Shown piece after piece: positions 26,082 through 35,485 of a DNA stretch of 64,000 nucleotides (within the stretch, counting starts at the first letter, position 1; each line of letters opens with the position of its first letter). Source of the stretch: JABMOV01 sp964654545 (GTDB taxonomy: Bacteria; Fidelibacterota; Marinisomatia; Marinisomatales; JABMOV01); the NCBI GenBank assembly GCA_964654545.1, contig CAZZIU010000008.1:44415-108414 (forward strand), given 5' to 3'. A model generated the notes under the pieces. The model ran no database searches and was not told the DNA's origin. It saw only the letters and a program-made list of their open reading frames with translations. The translations under genes and the position numbers were made by a program.

Positions 26082-27363
26082 TACAGTAATACATTTGGTC
26101 TTTTGTCTATCTGTTCTATTCTCGCAGGAGAAAGAGTTTACTTATTCACAAATTCTAGACATTCCAAATCTATCATTTATCGAAAATGTCTTTTGCGGAT
26201 TAGATATTTTAGAACAGTTGGATTTTGAACCGATCAGAGGAAAAACAATCACCGTTTGTGTTGGTCCAGGGTCGGTGGATAGAAATGGGCGACATTTTTT
26301 AGATATCATTCAATCCCAACCTGATATAACCGTAAAATATATCCTCGTTCCTCAACATGGACTTTTTGGCGAAAATGATTCAAGACTTAAACTTATTGGT
26401 GATAAAGTCTATGATCCTGTAACAGGCGCCAGAATCGTTGACATATTCGGCAAAAATGTAATACCGCCCCAGTGGACTTTGCAGGACGTAGATTTAGTTT
26501 TGATTGATTTATCTGAGTCGGGTGTCAGGTATTCAACATACATTACAACCGCAACAAAAATCATAGAAGCGGCCGCTCCTTTTAAATTACCGGTCATTGT
26601 GTTAGACCGACCCAATCCGCTTGATGGGAAACAGGTAGATGGTCCGGTTGTACGACCGGCATATCAATCATTTGAAGGTTATCATTTGGTACCAATTCGA
26701 CACGGCTTAACCATTGGTGAATATTTGCTCATGATAAATGAAACAGGTTGGGCAAAAGACCTGGCACGAGTTAATCTTACCATCGTACCCATGTCGAATT
26801 GGAAAAGGGGAATGTGGCAGGACAATACGCATATCCCATATATCCCTGCCGAGCCGGATATTATTTCCTTGGAAGCACATCTGGCATTCGTCGGTATGAA
26901 ATTATTAAGTGGGACCAATCTCAATGATGGCCATGGGACGGATAAACCATACCTTCGTTTTGGCGCTCCCTGGATATCCAGTGACCATGTGCTGGAAAAA
27001 TTAATGGAATTGAACCTTACTGGCGTTGAATGGAAAAAAATTCGCTTTACTCCCAGAATGAAGCAGGGGTCTGAACTGGTTCCCCGATATGTAAACGAAG
27101 AATGCAGCGGTCTTGAATTGCATATAACAGACAGACTGGTTTACAATCCACTGGCGACAGCAACCAGTATTATTATTGTTGTTCATCAGCTTTACCCGAA
27201 TGAGTTTCAATGGACGGGTGAAGGGTATATCGATAAATTGTTTGGGCATGAATTATTACGGACATTTACGGCACAAAATAAACCAGCATCCTATTTACCA
27301 CCACTATGGTTTCATGATGTGATTCGGTTTAATGAATTCAGAACTCAATACCTACTGTACTAA
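26071..27363 (+). CDS. DUF1343 / NamZ-type exo-beta-N-acetylmuramidase, exported
   Basis: A 430-residue protein with a signal peptide (V-I-H-L-V-F-C-L-S-V-L-F-S-Q). It shows the DUF1343 landmarks: P-Q-H-G-L-F-G-E, L-I-D-L-S-E-S-G-V-R-Y-S-T-Y, V-L-D-R-P-N-P-L-D-G, and G-T-N-L-N-D-G-H-G-T-D-K-P. Members characterised as NamZ remove terminal MurNAc from peptidoglycan chains in an exo-lytic way. The mature enzyme should be periplasmic. It overlaps the symporter by 11 bases and precedes a beta-barrel candidate by 3 bases, so the three are likely one operon, possibly for murein-sugar salvage. Confidence 0.88.
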   Translation: MKNNTVIHLVFCLSVLFSQEKEFTYSQILDIPNLSFIENVFCGLDILEQLDFEPIRGKTITVCVGPGSVDRNGRHFLDIIQSQPDITVKYILVPQHGLFGENDSRLKLIGDKVYDPVTGARIVDIFGKNVIPPQWTLQDVDLVLIDLSESGVRYSTYITTATKIIEAAAPFKLPVIVLDRPNPLDGKQVDGPVVRPAYQSFEGYHLVPIRHGLTIGEYLLMINETGWAKDLARVNLTIVPMSNWKRGMWQDNTHIPYIPAEPDIISLEAHLAFVGMKLLSGTNLNDGHGTDKPYLRFGAPWISSDHVLEKLMELNLTGVEWKKIRFTPRMKQGSELVPRYVNEECSGLELHITDRLVYNPLATATSIIIVVHQLYPNEFQWTGEGYIDKLFGHELLRTFTAQNKPASYLPPLWFHDVIRFNEFRTQYLLY

Positions 27364-27366
27364 TCT

Positions 27367-28944
27367 GTGATCCGATCTTTTATAATCTGCATTTTATTTT
27401 TTTCCCATCTCTGCGCACAAACACTTGTGACTGTACCAGAGCACGTATGGAAGTTTAAAGTCTCTCAATCGGTTTCTACCGGTGATTGGGTTGGGGATGG
27501 CAGGCATTATGGAATTCTAGGGCAGCCATTTTCATTGACGGATTACGGAAAACGATATTTTGATCACGATTATGTAGTGAATGATTATTTCGCCAGTCCG
27601 AATGACTTATACGATCTCGATACAATCTATGTTGATCTATTATTTACAATCGGTGACATTATGCGGTACTACAACTCCACTTTTGCACCTGAAAATAACC
27701 TTGATTCTCTTCCCGATTATTCCATTGATTATTTCGGAACGGATAGCATTGATGTGGGTGGTACGGTAGATGAATTAAAAAGTTTGGTTGAGACTAGAAC
27801 AACTTTTGAAATAATCTATGGTGTATCAAACAGAACAAATTGGTTTATTTCGGTACCAATTATAACACGAACGGAAGACAGAACCTTTACATGGCATGCC
27901 GGTACGATTCCCGGATACACAGCGTGGTACCAGATGCAATCCGAAGCTAAATCGGGTCTGGAAACTGTTCTCAATGATCCCACGTTACAGGATTCGTTTT
28001 TGGATTTGCTGCAAAAGGTATATGATCGCCTGTATACATGGAATGGCAATAATTCCGTTCTATGGGCCATGGAGGGAGGGGATGATCCCGTTCGAAATGG
28101 TATTTATGGATATCCTAATAATCCCTATGCTGTTTCGGATACATCCCGATTAACACTATCCCAATTGGAAAACTTTTATTGGGTCAAGAATCGGATGGCA
28201 ACTGGTTTTGGTGATATAAGCAGTGGATTTAATTATCGATTATTGGGGGATCCGGTTTGGAGCGAAGTTGAATCTGGTTTTGAACTCTACACTGGAATGA
28301 AATTCACCATTCCTTTGGGATCAGTCCTGCCCATATATTCACCAGGTTCAGGACAATTTCCCAACCCTCCTGAACAATCAAAAAAACTGGCGTTGGGTTC
28401 CGGGGTTTCTGTTTGGTATTTTTTTCTGGATGGCTCGTGGTATTCGCAGAAAAAAGGACATGAATTACATGTTAACTGGTATATTGAGAATGGTCTATCA
28501 TCAAAGGAATCGATTCCAACACCGTTTTCTTTTCTTGGTGTGCCCTTCATGCATCATGATTCCATTATGGTGGCCATAGGCGAAACATATCTATACCGGA
28601 AAGGGTTCCAAATAGAAACAGATTTTGTTATAAATTATGAATTCATCCCAGATTTCATCCATGGCTGGGCTGGATTGGAAGCCTATTGGAAAAATCGAGA
28701 TGATTATTGGTCGAAAAATAAACAGTGGGATTCCTGGATGACCAGGCATAATGGGTATGACTCCATGCAATACCGTGCCCTGCTAAAAGGTGGTATATCT
28801 TATCGAAATTCCAATCCATTTAAGAGGATATTACCCATCTTATTTGAATTGGAAATAGAAGGTTTTGCTCCTATATTTATCCGCAATCAATATCGATTGT
28901 TTGGAGGGCAGATTTCAATCACTACCTATTTTCAGGCTTGGTAG
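27367..28944 (+). CDS. Outer-membrane beta-barrel candidate, hypothetical
   Basis: A 525-residue protein with a signal peptide (S-F-I-I-C-I-L-F-F-S-H-L-C-A-Q) starting from GTG 27367, 3 bases after the NamZ stop. The body is rich in aromatic residues and alternating beta-strand patterns, and the C-terminus ends in ...I-S-I-T-T-Y-F-Q-A-W; a terminal aromatic residue on an amphipathic strand is the usual outer-membrane barrel signal. I do not recognise a named family. Position suggests it could admit the substrate used by the symporter. Confident as a gene, not as to function. Confidence 0.65.
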   Translation: MIRSFIICILFFSHLCAQTLVTVPEHVWKFKVSQSVSTGDWVGDGRHYGILGQPFSLTDYGKRYFDHDYVVNDYFASPNDLYDLDTIYVDLLFTIGDIMRYYNSTFAPENNLDSLPDYSIDYFGTDSIDVGGTVDELKSLVETRTTFEIIYGVSNRTNWFISVPIITRTEDRTFTWHAGTIPGYTAWYQMQSEAKSGLETVLNDPTLQDSFLDLLQKVYDRLYTWNGNNSVLWAMEGGDDPVRNGIYGYPNNPYAVSDTSRLTLSQLENFYWVKNRMATGFGDISSGFNYRLLGDPVWSEVESGFELYTGMKFTIPLGSVLPIYSPGSGQFPNPPEQSKKLALGSGVSVWYFFLDGSWYSQKKGHELHVNWYIENGLSSKESIPTPFSFLGVPFMHHDSIMVAIGETYLYRKGFQIETDFVINYEFIPDFIHGWAGLEAYWKNRDDYWSKNKQWDSWMTRHNGYDSMQYRALLKGGISYRNSNPFKRILPILFELEIEGFAPIFIRNQYRLFGGQISITTYFQAW

Positions 28945-28966
28945 AATATAAAAGAAGGGTATTTAA

Positions 28967-30517
28967 ATGAACCGGTCACATAATACTGCAATTTTTTCCT
29001 GGTCGATGTATGATTTTGCGAATTCGGCGTTTACAACGCTGGTAGTAACGTTTATTTATGCAACCTATTTTGCCAAGGCTATAGCACCGAATGAAATAAT
29101 TGGGACAACCCTCTGGTCGCGAGCCGTCTCAATTACGGCTATTACAGTGGCTATTCTTTCGCCTATTATGGGAGCCATAGCAGATCGCGGTGGATACCGT
29201 AAATTATTTCTTTTCCTGTTTACTGCATTATCCGTAATTGGTTCAACTGCCTTGTATTGGGCTTATCCAGGTCAAATGACGAAAGCATTGATATGGTTTA
29301 CCGTTGGAAACATAGCGTTTGAAATAGGCGGTGTATTCTATAATGCTTTCCTACCGGATATAGCTCCAAAAGACAAAATTGGGCGTATCAGTGGCTACGG
29401 ATGGTCATTAGGTTATATCGGTGGCCTGGGTGCAATGTTTTTGGCGATGATACTGTTTGTAAATCCAGCAAAACCGGCATTTAATCAGACCCAAACCAGT
29501 ACTATGCCTAAAGCCGGAGAAACAGCCGAATGGGCTGATATGACCTTGGGTGAGATTGAAGTTGAAACAGGTTATCGCATATTTGAATACAAAGATGTAA
29601 GGTACGAAATCCGTGGCGTGGCTTTGGATGAAAAGGGCGTTACCAATGGTGTCAAAGTGCTATCAGAATCGGGTGAATCCACAACGTTTCCTCTCCGAAT
29701 GCTTGCACAGTTGGACGAAGGCTCAGGTGCCGATTTATTAGATATGGCAAATTCCGTGGGTAATAATATTCGGGCTACAAATGTACTGGTGGCCATTTGG
29801 TTTGCCGTTTTCAGTATTCCCATATTCCTTTTTGTAAGAGAGGATAAATCAGCTGCCAGTCCAAAAGGGTCTCCCATCATAAATCAAAGTTTTGGGCAGC
29901 TGTATAAAACGTTTCATGAGATTAAACACTACCGGCAAATTGTAAAGTTTTTAATTGCTCGTTTGATATACAATGATGGACTCGTTACTATCTTTGCCTT
30001 CGGCGGAATCTATGCTGCCGGTACATTCGGGTTTAGTTTTCAGGAAATTATGATATTTGGAATCGTTCTAAATATCACTGCGGGTATCGGTGCCTTTATC
30101 ATGGGATTTATGGATGATAGGCTCGGCGGAAAACGCACTATTCGCATTAGTATTTGGGCACTGGGTTTCGCAACAATACTGGCTGTCGCCGCTCCCACAA
30201 AAACACTTTTCTGGGTTGCAGGAATTCTGGTTGGAATATTTTCTGGTCCCAATCAGGCTGCAAGCCGATCCTTGTTAGGAAGATTTGTTCCTCCGGAGAA
30301 GGAAAATGAATTTTATGGCTTTTATGCGTTTTCAGGTAAGGCGACAGCCTTTTTAGGTCCCTTGCTGCTTGGTATTTTAACATCTGCATTTAATTCACAA
30401 CGTGCAGGAGTTTCCATTGTGCTACTGTTTTTTATCGTGGGTGGGGTTTTGCTTCGATCTGTGGATGAAAAGGAAGGCATATTGGTAGCAGGACGCGAAG
30501 ATAAAATCTTTTACTGA
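28967..30517 (+). CDS. MFS permease of the UMF1/Atg22-like family with a long central loop
   Basis: A 516-residue 12-helix permease. The start F-S-W-S-M-Y-D-F-A-N-S-A-F is the defining UMF1 (Atg22-like) motif, and A-D-R-G-G-Y-R-K fits the MFS loop 2-3 signature. Between residues ~163 and 268 lies a polar, acidic insert (for example E-T-G-Y-R-I-F-E-Y-K-D-V-R-Y) longer than a normal loop. It probably belongs to the symporter-NamZ-barrel run (22 bases after the barrel gene). Substrate unknown. The stop overlaps the minus-strand gene end by 7 bases. Confidence 0.88.
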   Translation: MNRSHNTAIFSWSMYDFANSAFTTLVVTFIYATYFAKAIAPNEIIGTTLWSRAVSITAITVAILSPIMGAIADRGGYRKLFLFLFTALSVIGSTALYWAYPGQMTKALIWFTVGNIAFEIGGVFYNAFLPDIAPKDKIGRISGYGWSLGYIGGLGAMFLAMILFVNPAKPAFNQTQTSTMPKAGETAEWADMTLGEIEVETGYRIFEYKDVRYEIRGVALDEKGVTNGVKVLSESGESTTFPLRMLAQLDEGSGADLLDMANSVGNNIRATNVLVAIWFAVFSIPIFLFVREDKSAASPKGSPIINQSFGQLYKTFHEIKHYRQIVKFLIARLIYNDGLVTIFAFGGIYAAGTFGFSFQEIMIFGIVLNITAGIGAFIMGFMDDRLGGKRTIRISIWALGFATILAVAAPTKTLFWVAGILVGIFSGPNQAASRSLLGRFVPPEKENEFYGFYAFSGKATAFLGPLLLGILTSAFNSQRAGVSIVLLFFIVGGVLLRSVDEKEGILVAGREDKIFY

Positions 30518-32982
30518 TTCACGAGAATATCTGCCAGTAGCAAAAGATCAAAAATATTAATGGTAGATGTAAAATCTAAATCACTTGTGCAAAGTTGGTC
30601 TTCAGTTGGATCATTTGATTGAAGTATGAACTGGATCATCCCTATTAAATCTGTAAGCGTTACAGATTCATCCATGTTAAAATCACCCCGTCGGTCACAT
30701 GGGTCATTTCCCAATACAAAATCCCAAATTCCTCGTCCGTAAGTGCCAAACCGCACTGTGTGTGTATCGGAGATGTATTCAACGGACCAGTAAACCTGAT
30801 CCGGAGCAGTTAGTTCACCCATATAGGACCAGCTTCCACTTTCGTCCAGCAAATACGGGCCTACTTCGGTAGCTGCAAATACCAGAGATTCATCATCATT
30901 CGTTGCCAATTGATATATCATTGTACTTGGTAGACCATCATTCAGTGGTTCGAATGATTCTCCATGGTTTGTGGATTTATACACACCGGGATTTGAGTAT
31001 CCACTACCGCTAATCCAAACCGTTCCGTAGTTAAGATGGGAGGGGAGTATACAAGACCCATAGAAGTAATGTGCTTCTGGCCCGGTAAATTCTGCAGTAG
31101 TCTCCCAGGATTGTAGTCCACCTGTATGGCTCCAGTAAAATTGCCCATTTTCAGAAAGAACATAAAATGTTGCCGTTTCTATTGGGGATTTTGCCAATGC
31201 AGATACACGAGAATCAAAAAGATACCCATATTCGTATGTGTTAATCGATCCAGAAGCATACGTCAGTTTTATGGCATGGTTTCCGCCTGAGATACCACCT
31301 CCACCAATATAGGCGATGGTTGATGAACCAGGTTCTGCAGCCAATGGTGCAAGCCATAAAAATCCCGAACCGGGAAAGTCCAATGTAGAGCCCCACGTAT
31401 CGGTTTCTGGGATTCCATAATACATGGTAAAACCGGGGTAATTGGTCCAGAGTGTTACACCACTGTCACCGGACACAATATGGCCATAATCACCGGATAT
31501 GGTTTGTTCAAAAGCAAGTACACCGCCTATATCGTCAACTGCGCGCTGAAAGCCCTGATCCTGTGCACCGGCGTATACACTATACGGAGCATGTTGCTTT
31601 GTTAAGGTTGAATAATACTGACTCACACCTAATCCGTTCAATGAAAGGTTGTGAACTGTCGATAAATTGTCATCAGAATAATAAAGTCCACCATCGGTTG
31701 AGATGAGGGCAATCTCCATATTATTCGGGTCGAGAAACCAACGAATTTCGGGTATATCCGCGTGGAGCATAAATTCTTCATTTCCGTAATACTCCCACCA
31801 ATTATTAACGATCTCCCAGCTTGTTCCTCCGTTATTTGATACATATGCATCAACCTGACCAATAGCCAACACGGCATCGTTGATATTTGAAGAATTAAAA
31901 CTATTTACCATAAACGTATTGGATGGTTGAGTACTCATCGCTACCCATGTAATTCCAGAATCCAAACTTTTGTAAACAGTATCGCCGATACGGGTAAAAA
32001 GGAAATAATCGACCCCATTAAAACCTCCGGTAAGAAGTACAGATCCAGATCCGGTTGGGTTGATATTCGATAGTAATGTCATCTCGTCTGAGAAGCTATA
32101 TACTTGTCCATTATGAAGAACGAACACTGGGCTATCAAGATAACGTGACGTCCACATATCATAATTGCCGGGGTTTCCATCGTTGGCGGAAAATGTGTGT
32201 GTCTGGGAGAAAGATTGACCACCATCAATGGATTTGTATATACGAACTACGGAATTCCAGTTTGTATAATCCCATTCCTGTGCTAGAACAAATATTTCCA
32301 AACTCGGGTAATTTTTTACGATATATCGTTTCGCCGAACCCCAATCGGATACAAAATTAAGTCCGGTTGCTTCCACAAGGGTAATGCCATCGTCGTCAGA
32401 ATAATAGAAACCATCACTGGCACCGATAAGAAGTCTGCGATTTGCGTCGCCTGCTGTTACCAGTTGTACGAGGGAAATTCCTGGGATTCGTATATAATCC
32501 GTTAAAGATGTCCAATCACCACCGGATAGAGTACCGCGCCAAATTTGACCGCCTGAACTTGCGCAATATATCAGATTATTTTCGAAATCAATATCAGCTG
32601 TACGAATGCGTCCTGAAAGATTGTTGCTCCCGCGCTCATTCCAAATACCTGTAATATTTCTTGATCCGATAGCTTCGGGCTGAGCAAGATACGACTCAAG
32701 CTGATTGGAAGTTTTCAATTCCTGACGCTTGGCAATAATTCTACTGGTTCGTTCTTTGCGCGTAACAACATCCATTTGTCTCCAATCGGTTTTTGGAGCA
32801 GAGCGGTGCATATTGTCCATCCAGGCCTGACGCAGTAACTTCTTTTCCATTCTGGATACTTTGTTCTCTGCGATTTCAGTTGGAACAGGGTAATCGGAAT
32901 CCCTGGAAATTTTCTTTCGATAAGAAAACAGCCCAATGAAGAGTATCATAACAAGGATTGTTATGTGCGTTTTTTTAATCAT
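30511..32982 (-). CDS. Secreted BNR/Asp-box repeat protein with a dockerin-like C-terminus
   Basis: An 823-residue protein with an N-terminal hydrophobic segment (T-I-L-V-M-I-L-F-I-G-L-F). From about 120 to 740 it holds repeated Asp-box sequences of the S-x-D-x-G-x-x-W/F type (Y-K-S-I-D-G-G-Q-S-F, Y-K-S-L-D-S-G-I-T-W, Y-K-S-T-N-H-G-E-S-F), as in sialidase/sortilin-like beta-propellers. The last ~60 residues contain two dockerin type I-like calcium units, G-D-F-N-M-D-E-S-V-T-L-T-D-L and S-D-L-D-F-T-S-T-I-N-I-F-D-L. Such tails are common on secreted proteins of Neomarinimicrobiota-like bacteria. No cohesin partner is visible. Confidence 0.82.
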   Translation of the reverse strand: MIKKTHITILVMILFIGLFSYRKKISRDSDYPVPTEIAENKVSRMEKKLLRQAWMDNMHRSAPKTDWRQMDVVTRKERTSRIIAKRQELKTSNQLESYLAQPEAIGSRNITGIWNERGSNNLSGRIRTADIDFENNLIYCASSGGQIWRGTLSGGDWTSLTDYIRIPGISLVQLVTAGDANRRLLIGASDGFYYSDDDGITLVEATGLNFVSDWGSAKRYIVKNYPSLEIFVLAQEWDYTNWNSVVRIYKSIDGGQSFSQTHTFSANDGNPGNYDMWTSRYLDSPVFVLHNGQVYSFSDEMTLLSNINPTGSGSVLLTGGFNGVDYFLFTRIGDTVYKSLDSGITWVAMSTQPSNTFMVNSFNSSNINDAVLAIGQVDAYVSNNGGTSWEIVNNWWEYYGNEEFMLHADIPEIRWFLDPNNMEIALISTDGGLYYSDDNLSTVHNLSLNGLGVSQYYSTLTKQHAPYSVYAGAQDQGFQRAVDDIGGVLAFEQTISGDYGHIVSGDSGVTLWTNYPGFTMYYGIPETDTWGSTLDFPGSGFLWLAPLAAEPGSSTIAYIGGGGISGGNHAIKLTYASGSINTYEYGYLFDSRVSALAKSPIETATFYVLSENGQFYWSHTGGLQSWETTAEFTGPEAHYFYGSCILPSHLNYGTVWISGSGYSNPGVYKSTNHGESFEPLNDGLPSTMIYQLATNDDESLVFAATEVGPYLLDESGSWSYMGELTAPDQVYWSVEYISDTHTVRFGTYGRGIWDFVLGNDPCDRRGDFNMDESVTLTDLIGMIQFILQSNDPTEDQLCTSDLDFTSTINIFDLLLLADILVNQ

Positions 32983-33234
32983 TTTAATTTGTGGTTCAAT
33001 CTCATGATAGATATTAGGGTTGTCCGGACGGCTTGTGAAATAAATATTGAATAAAAATATTCATTTATAATAATTCGTATATTATTATATAATAGAGTTT
33101 ATAGGAATAATATTAAGTCAAACATTAGTTAATATATGAATTGTCCTATAATAAATGGAAAATTATATTTGCATTTATTTTATTTTTAGTACAATATTTC
33201 AGGTGAGCGAAATAGTTCTTATTAAAGGAAGATC

Positions 33235-33489
33235 ATGAAAAAAGTAATTACAGCATTAATGGTATTCACGCTTTTCTTTAGCTTTGGGTTTGCAAGTGGT
33301 GGCGATAAGGCTACCAGTTCAAAAGCAAAAAGCTGTTGTTCCGGTGCCACTGCAACATCCGGGAAAATGGGATGCAATGCACTTGAAGGTAAGTGCGATG
33401 ATAAAATGAAAACCATTCATCAAGAAAAGAAATCTGAAAAGATAGAAAAAAAGGAAGTCAAAAAGACCGACGATTCTTCTCCGATTTAA
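33235..33489 (+). CDS. Small Cys- and Lys-rich exported protein
   Basis: An 84-residue protein with a good signal peptide (V-I-T-A-L-M-V-F-T-L-F-F-S-F-G-F-A-S) from ATG 33235, preceded by AGGAAG. The mature part has four cysteines (S-C-C-S-G, M-G-C-N, G-K-C-D) and a C-terminal run of Lys/Glu. It could bind metal or carry a disulfide. It faces away from the BNR-repeat gene across 252 bases of AT-rich DNA (32983-33234) in which I see no other feature but which must hold both promoters. A possible terminator follows. No family recognised. Confidence 0.65.
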   Translation: MKKVITALMVFTLFFSFGFASGGDKATSSKAKSCCSGATATSGKMGCNALEGKCDDKMKTIHQEKKSEKIEKKEVKKTDDSSPI

Positions 33490-33514
33490 ACAGTAAACAT
33501 ACCGTTTGGGACAG

Positions 33515-33586
33515 CCCCGTTGATTCGGCGTGCTCTTCAGGGAAAAAAGATTTTCTCGAGGGTAATTCAGCGGGGTTTTCTCTTTT
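33515..33586 (+). terminator. Possible terminator with a long apical region
   Basis: CCCCGTTGA (33515-33523) pairs with TCAGCGGGG (33567-33575) including one G-U pair, followed by TTTTCTCTTTT. The 43-base interval between the arms is long for an intrinsic terminator, so a structured leader or small RNA for the thioesterase gene at 33602 is an alternative. Confidence 0.45.
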
Positions 33587-33601
33587 GTAAGGAAAAGTAA
33601 A

Positions 33602-33997
33602 ATGGCAATCACTGCTCAATATTCTCAACTGGTTATGCCTGACCATATAAATAATGTGGGCACACTATTTGGTGGTCAATTGGTCTCCTGGATGGATATG
33701 GCCGCAGCAAAAACATGTCACAGGTTTCTCAAGGGAACCAAGGCGTGGGGTGTGGTCACAAAGGTGATACAAGAAGTGGAATTTAGTCAGCCAATACATG
33801 CAGGTGATTGGGTGACGTTTCGGGGTATTGTTGTAAAGGCTGGTAAATCGTCAATTGTGGTAAAAATTGATGCCTATGCGGAAGGACACCAGGAAGATGA
33901 AAGGCTGGCATGCACAGCCAAAATAATTATGGTTGCAGTTCGCAAGGATGATGACGGAAATTTTGTTAAATTCGAACATGGGAAATCCTTGGAATAA
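33602..33997 (+). CDS. Acyl-CoA thioesterase, hotdog fold (YciA/BFIT-like)
   Basis: A 131-residue hotdog-fold hydrolase releasing free acid from acyl-CoA. L-V-M-P-D-H-I-N-N-V-G-T-L-F-G-G (residues ~10-25) is the active-site signature of the YciA/ACOT group, with Asp-14 and the adjacent asparagines typical, and W-M-D-M-A-A-A closes the motif. Length fits the single-domain bacterial enzyme. Preferred chain length cannot be read. The gene end overlaps the next lipoprotein start by about 20 bases. Confidence 0.9.
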   Translation: MAITAQYSQLVMPDHINNVGTLFGGQLVSWMDMAAAKTCHRFLKGTKAWGVVTKVIQEVEFSQPIHAGDWVTFRGIVVKAGKSSIVVKIDAYAEGHQEDERLACTAKIIMVAVRKDDDGNFVKFEHGKSLE

Positions 33998-34919
33998 TTC
34001 TATCCTTTTACGCCTTTGTCCGCTTCTTATTCTTTATACTGCATGTAGTTTTAAACCCACAATAATTGAAGATCCTGTTTTTCTCGACGGAAAACCACAA
34101 GTTTCAGTTTCCTATACTTACGATAAAGTCACGCTATTTATTCCTATCACTATAGTTGAAGGTGAACCTACTGCAATAAAAGTCAGTTTATTTCAAAAAG
34201 GAAAAATGGCGACACCAAATTTCGAAAAGGTTTTTTTCCCCGACGATACACTAAAAATGATATTGCCGGAGAATATATGGGGAAAAGAGAATTTCAGCAA
34301 TACATTGACAGTAACACCTCTTGGTGATGACTTCCAGGTGGTAAACCAAATGTTTCATATTGGTGGTCCTGGAATGTATCATCTGGACAACGTGATGATT
34401 AGAAGAGACCCTATCATCATTACCGGTTTGGTGTTAGATCGGCGTACCAGGAAACCGATTAAAAATGCATCCATTTTCATTGCCGATTCTTCTAATAATC
34501 TAAAATCACACACCACCGATAGTATTGGATTTTTCCGTACAGAATTAAATCATGCCTATCTCGGTCGGGATGATATCCGTGTTGTGGTCGATACCAAAGA
34601 TCAATACCCCCGATATGTTGAACAATTATTCAATCTGCATGAGAAGAAGAGGCATGTAAATATTCTTCTTGGTATGAGTGCTGCGGTGGCTGCGAGAGGT
34701 TCATTATTTCGTATTAATGAAGATTTAGTTGCGTTTCGGTCCGGACCGGAAAATGGATCGCCAATCCAGATGATGTTATCGAAAGGTGATATGTTTTTGG
34801 TAACGAAAGTTTCAGGCGAAAGATCGTTTGGTTATCTGGAGATCATTGATAAGACCAAGGGAATACATGAAGAATTTAATGGGTGGGTTTTAACAAAATA
34901 TTTGGAATACGTTGATTGA
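33978..34919 (+). CDS. Lipoprotein with carboxypeptidase-regulatory-like and SH3-like domains
   Basis: About 313 residues from ATG 33978, chosen because it places the signal peptide with the C-terminal L-Y-T-A-C lipobox at the N-terminus; an extra 15 codons upstream lie inside the thioesterase gene. Residues ~140-190 (I-T-G-L-V-L-D-R-R-T-R-K-P-I-K-N-A) match a CarboxypepD_reg-like beta-sandwich. The last ~75 residues (L-F-R-I-N-E-D-L-V-A-F-R-S-G-P through G-W-V-L-T-K-Y-L-E) look like an SH3b domain, often wall- or sugar-binding. It is coupled to the next gene (TTGA overlap). Function unknown. Confidence 0.7.
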   Translation: MGNPWNNSILLRLCPLLILYTACSFKPTIIEDPVFLDGKPQVSVSYTYDKVTLFIPITIVEGEPTAIKVSLFQKGKMATPNFEKVFFPDDTLKMILPENIWGKENFSNTLTVTPLGDDFQVVNQMFHIGGPGMYHLDNVMIRRDPIIITGLVLDRRTRKPIKNASIFIADSSNNLKSHTTDSIGFFRTELNHAYLGRDDIRVVVDTKDQYPRYVEQLFNLHEKKRHVNILLGMSAAVAARGSLFRINEDLVAFRSGPENGSPIQMMLSKGDMFLVTKVSGERSFGYLEIIDKTKGIHEEFNGWVLTKYLEYVD

Positions 34920-35371
34920 AGAGGATAATACCATATATTGTTTTATGCGATTTAATTTTTGGTCAAGTGCAGGTTCAGATTAAAAGCATACCAGATGGTG
35001 CCAGTGTTATGATAGACAGCAAACCAGTTGGTGTTACTCCTTTGTTCACTGTGAGTCTCTCTCCAGGTATCCACGCTATTGAACTCCAAAAAAATGGGTA
35101 TGTGCCATTAAAATGGAAGACGACCCTTCAAGATGCAGCGACTGCGGAATTTGCCTTTAGATTAAATGCCATACATGAAGTCAAATTTATTTCTAAGGAG
35201 AAGGGGTTGCGCTATCAATTTGACGGTAAAGTCTCATGGAGTGAGAAGCGGGTTATAATGTACATGGAAGAAGGACAACATGATTTGAAGGTTTACAGGG
35301 TAAATGAATTAATTGATCGAAAGCCTGTTACGATTGTGGAGCCCACCAAAATAGTGTATAAGCTTGAGTAA
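34916..35371 (+). CDS. Exported PEGA-domain protein
   Basis: A 151-residue protein with a short signal peptide (Y-I-V-L-C-D-L-I-F-G-Q) from TTG 34916, whose last two bases overlap the preceding stop. Residues ~20-70 form a PEGA domain (I-P-D-G-A-S-V-M-I-D-S-K-P-V-G-V-T-P with K-N-G-Y-V-P), a small beta module common in surface proteins. The remainder is beta-rich without a known motif. It probably works with the preceding lipoprotein in the envelope. Confidence 0.75.
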   Translation: MKRIIPYIVLCDLIFGQVQVQIKSIPDGASVMIDSKPVGVTPLFTVSLSPGIHAIELQKNGYVPLKWKTTLQDAATAEFAFRLNAIHEVKFISKEKGLRYQFDGKVSWSEKRVIMYMEEGQHDLKVYRVNELIDRKPVTIVEPTKIVYKLE

Positions 35372-35485
35372 ACAGGACAAAATAGTCTTATTTATTGATC
35401 TCGTTAATTTAAAGTAGGTAAATTTTAATGCCACTTATGAAAATAAATATATATTTTTACCATCTTACCGAATGCAGGAGGTAGT

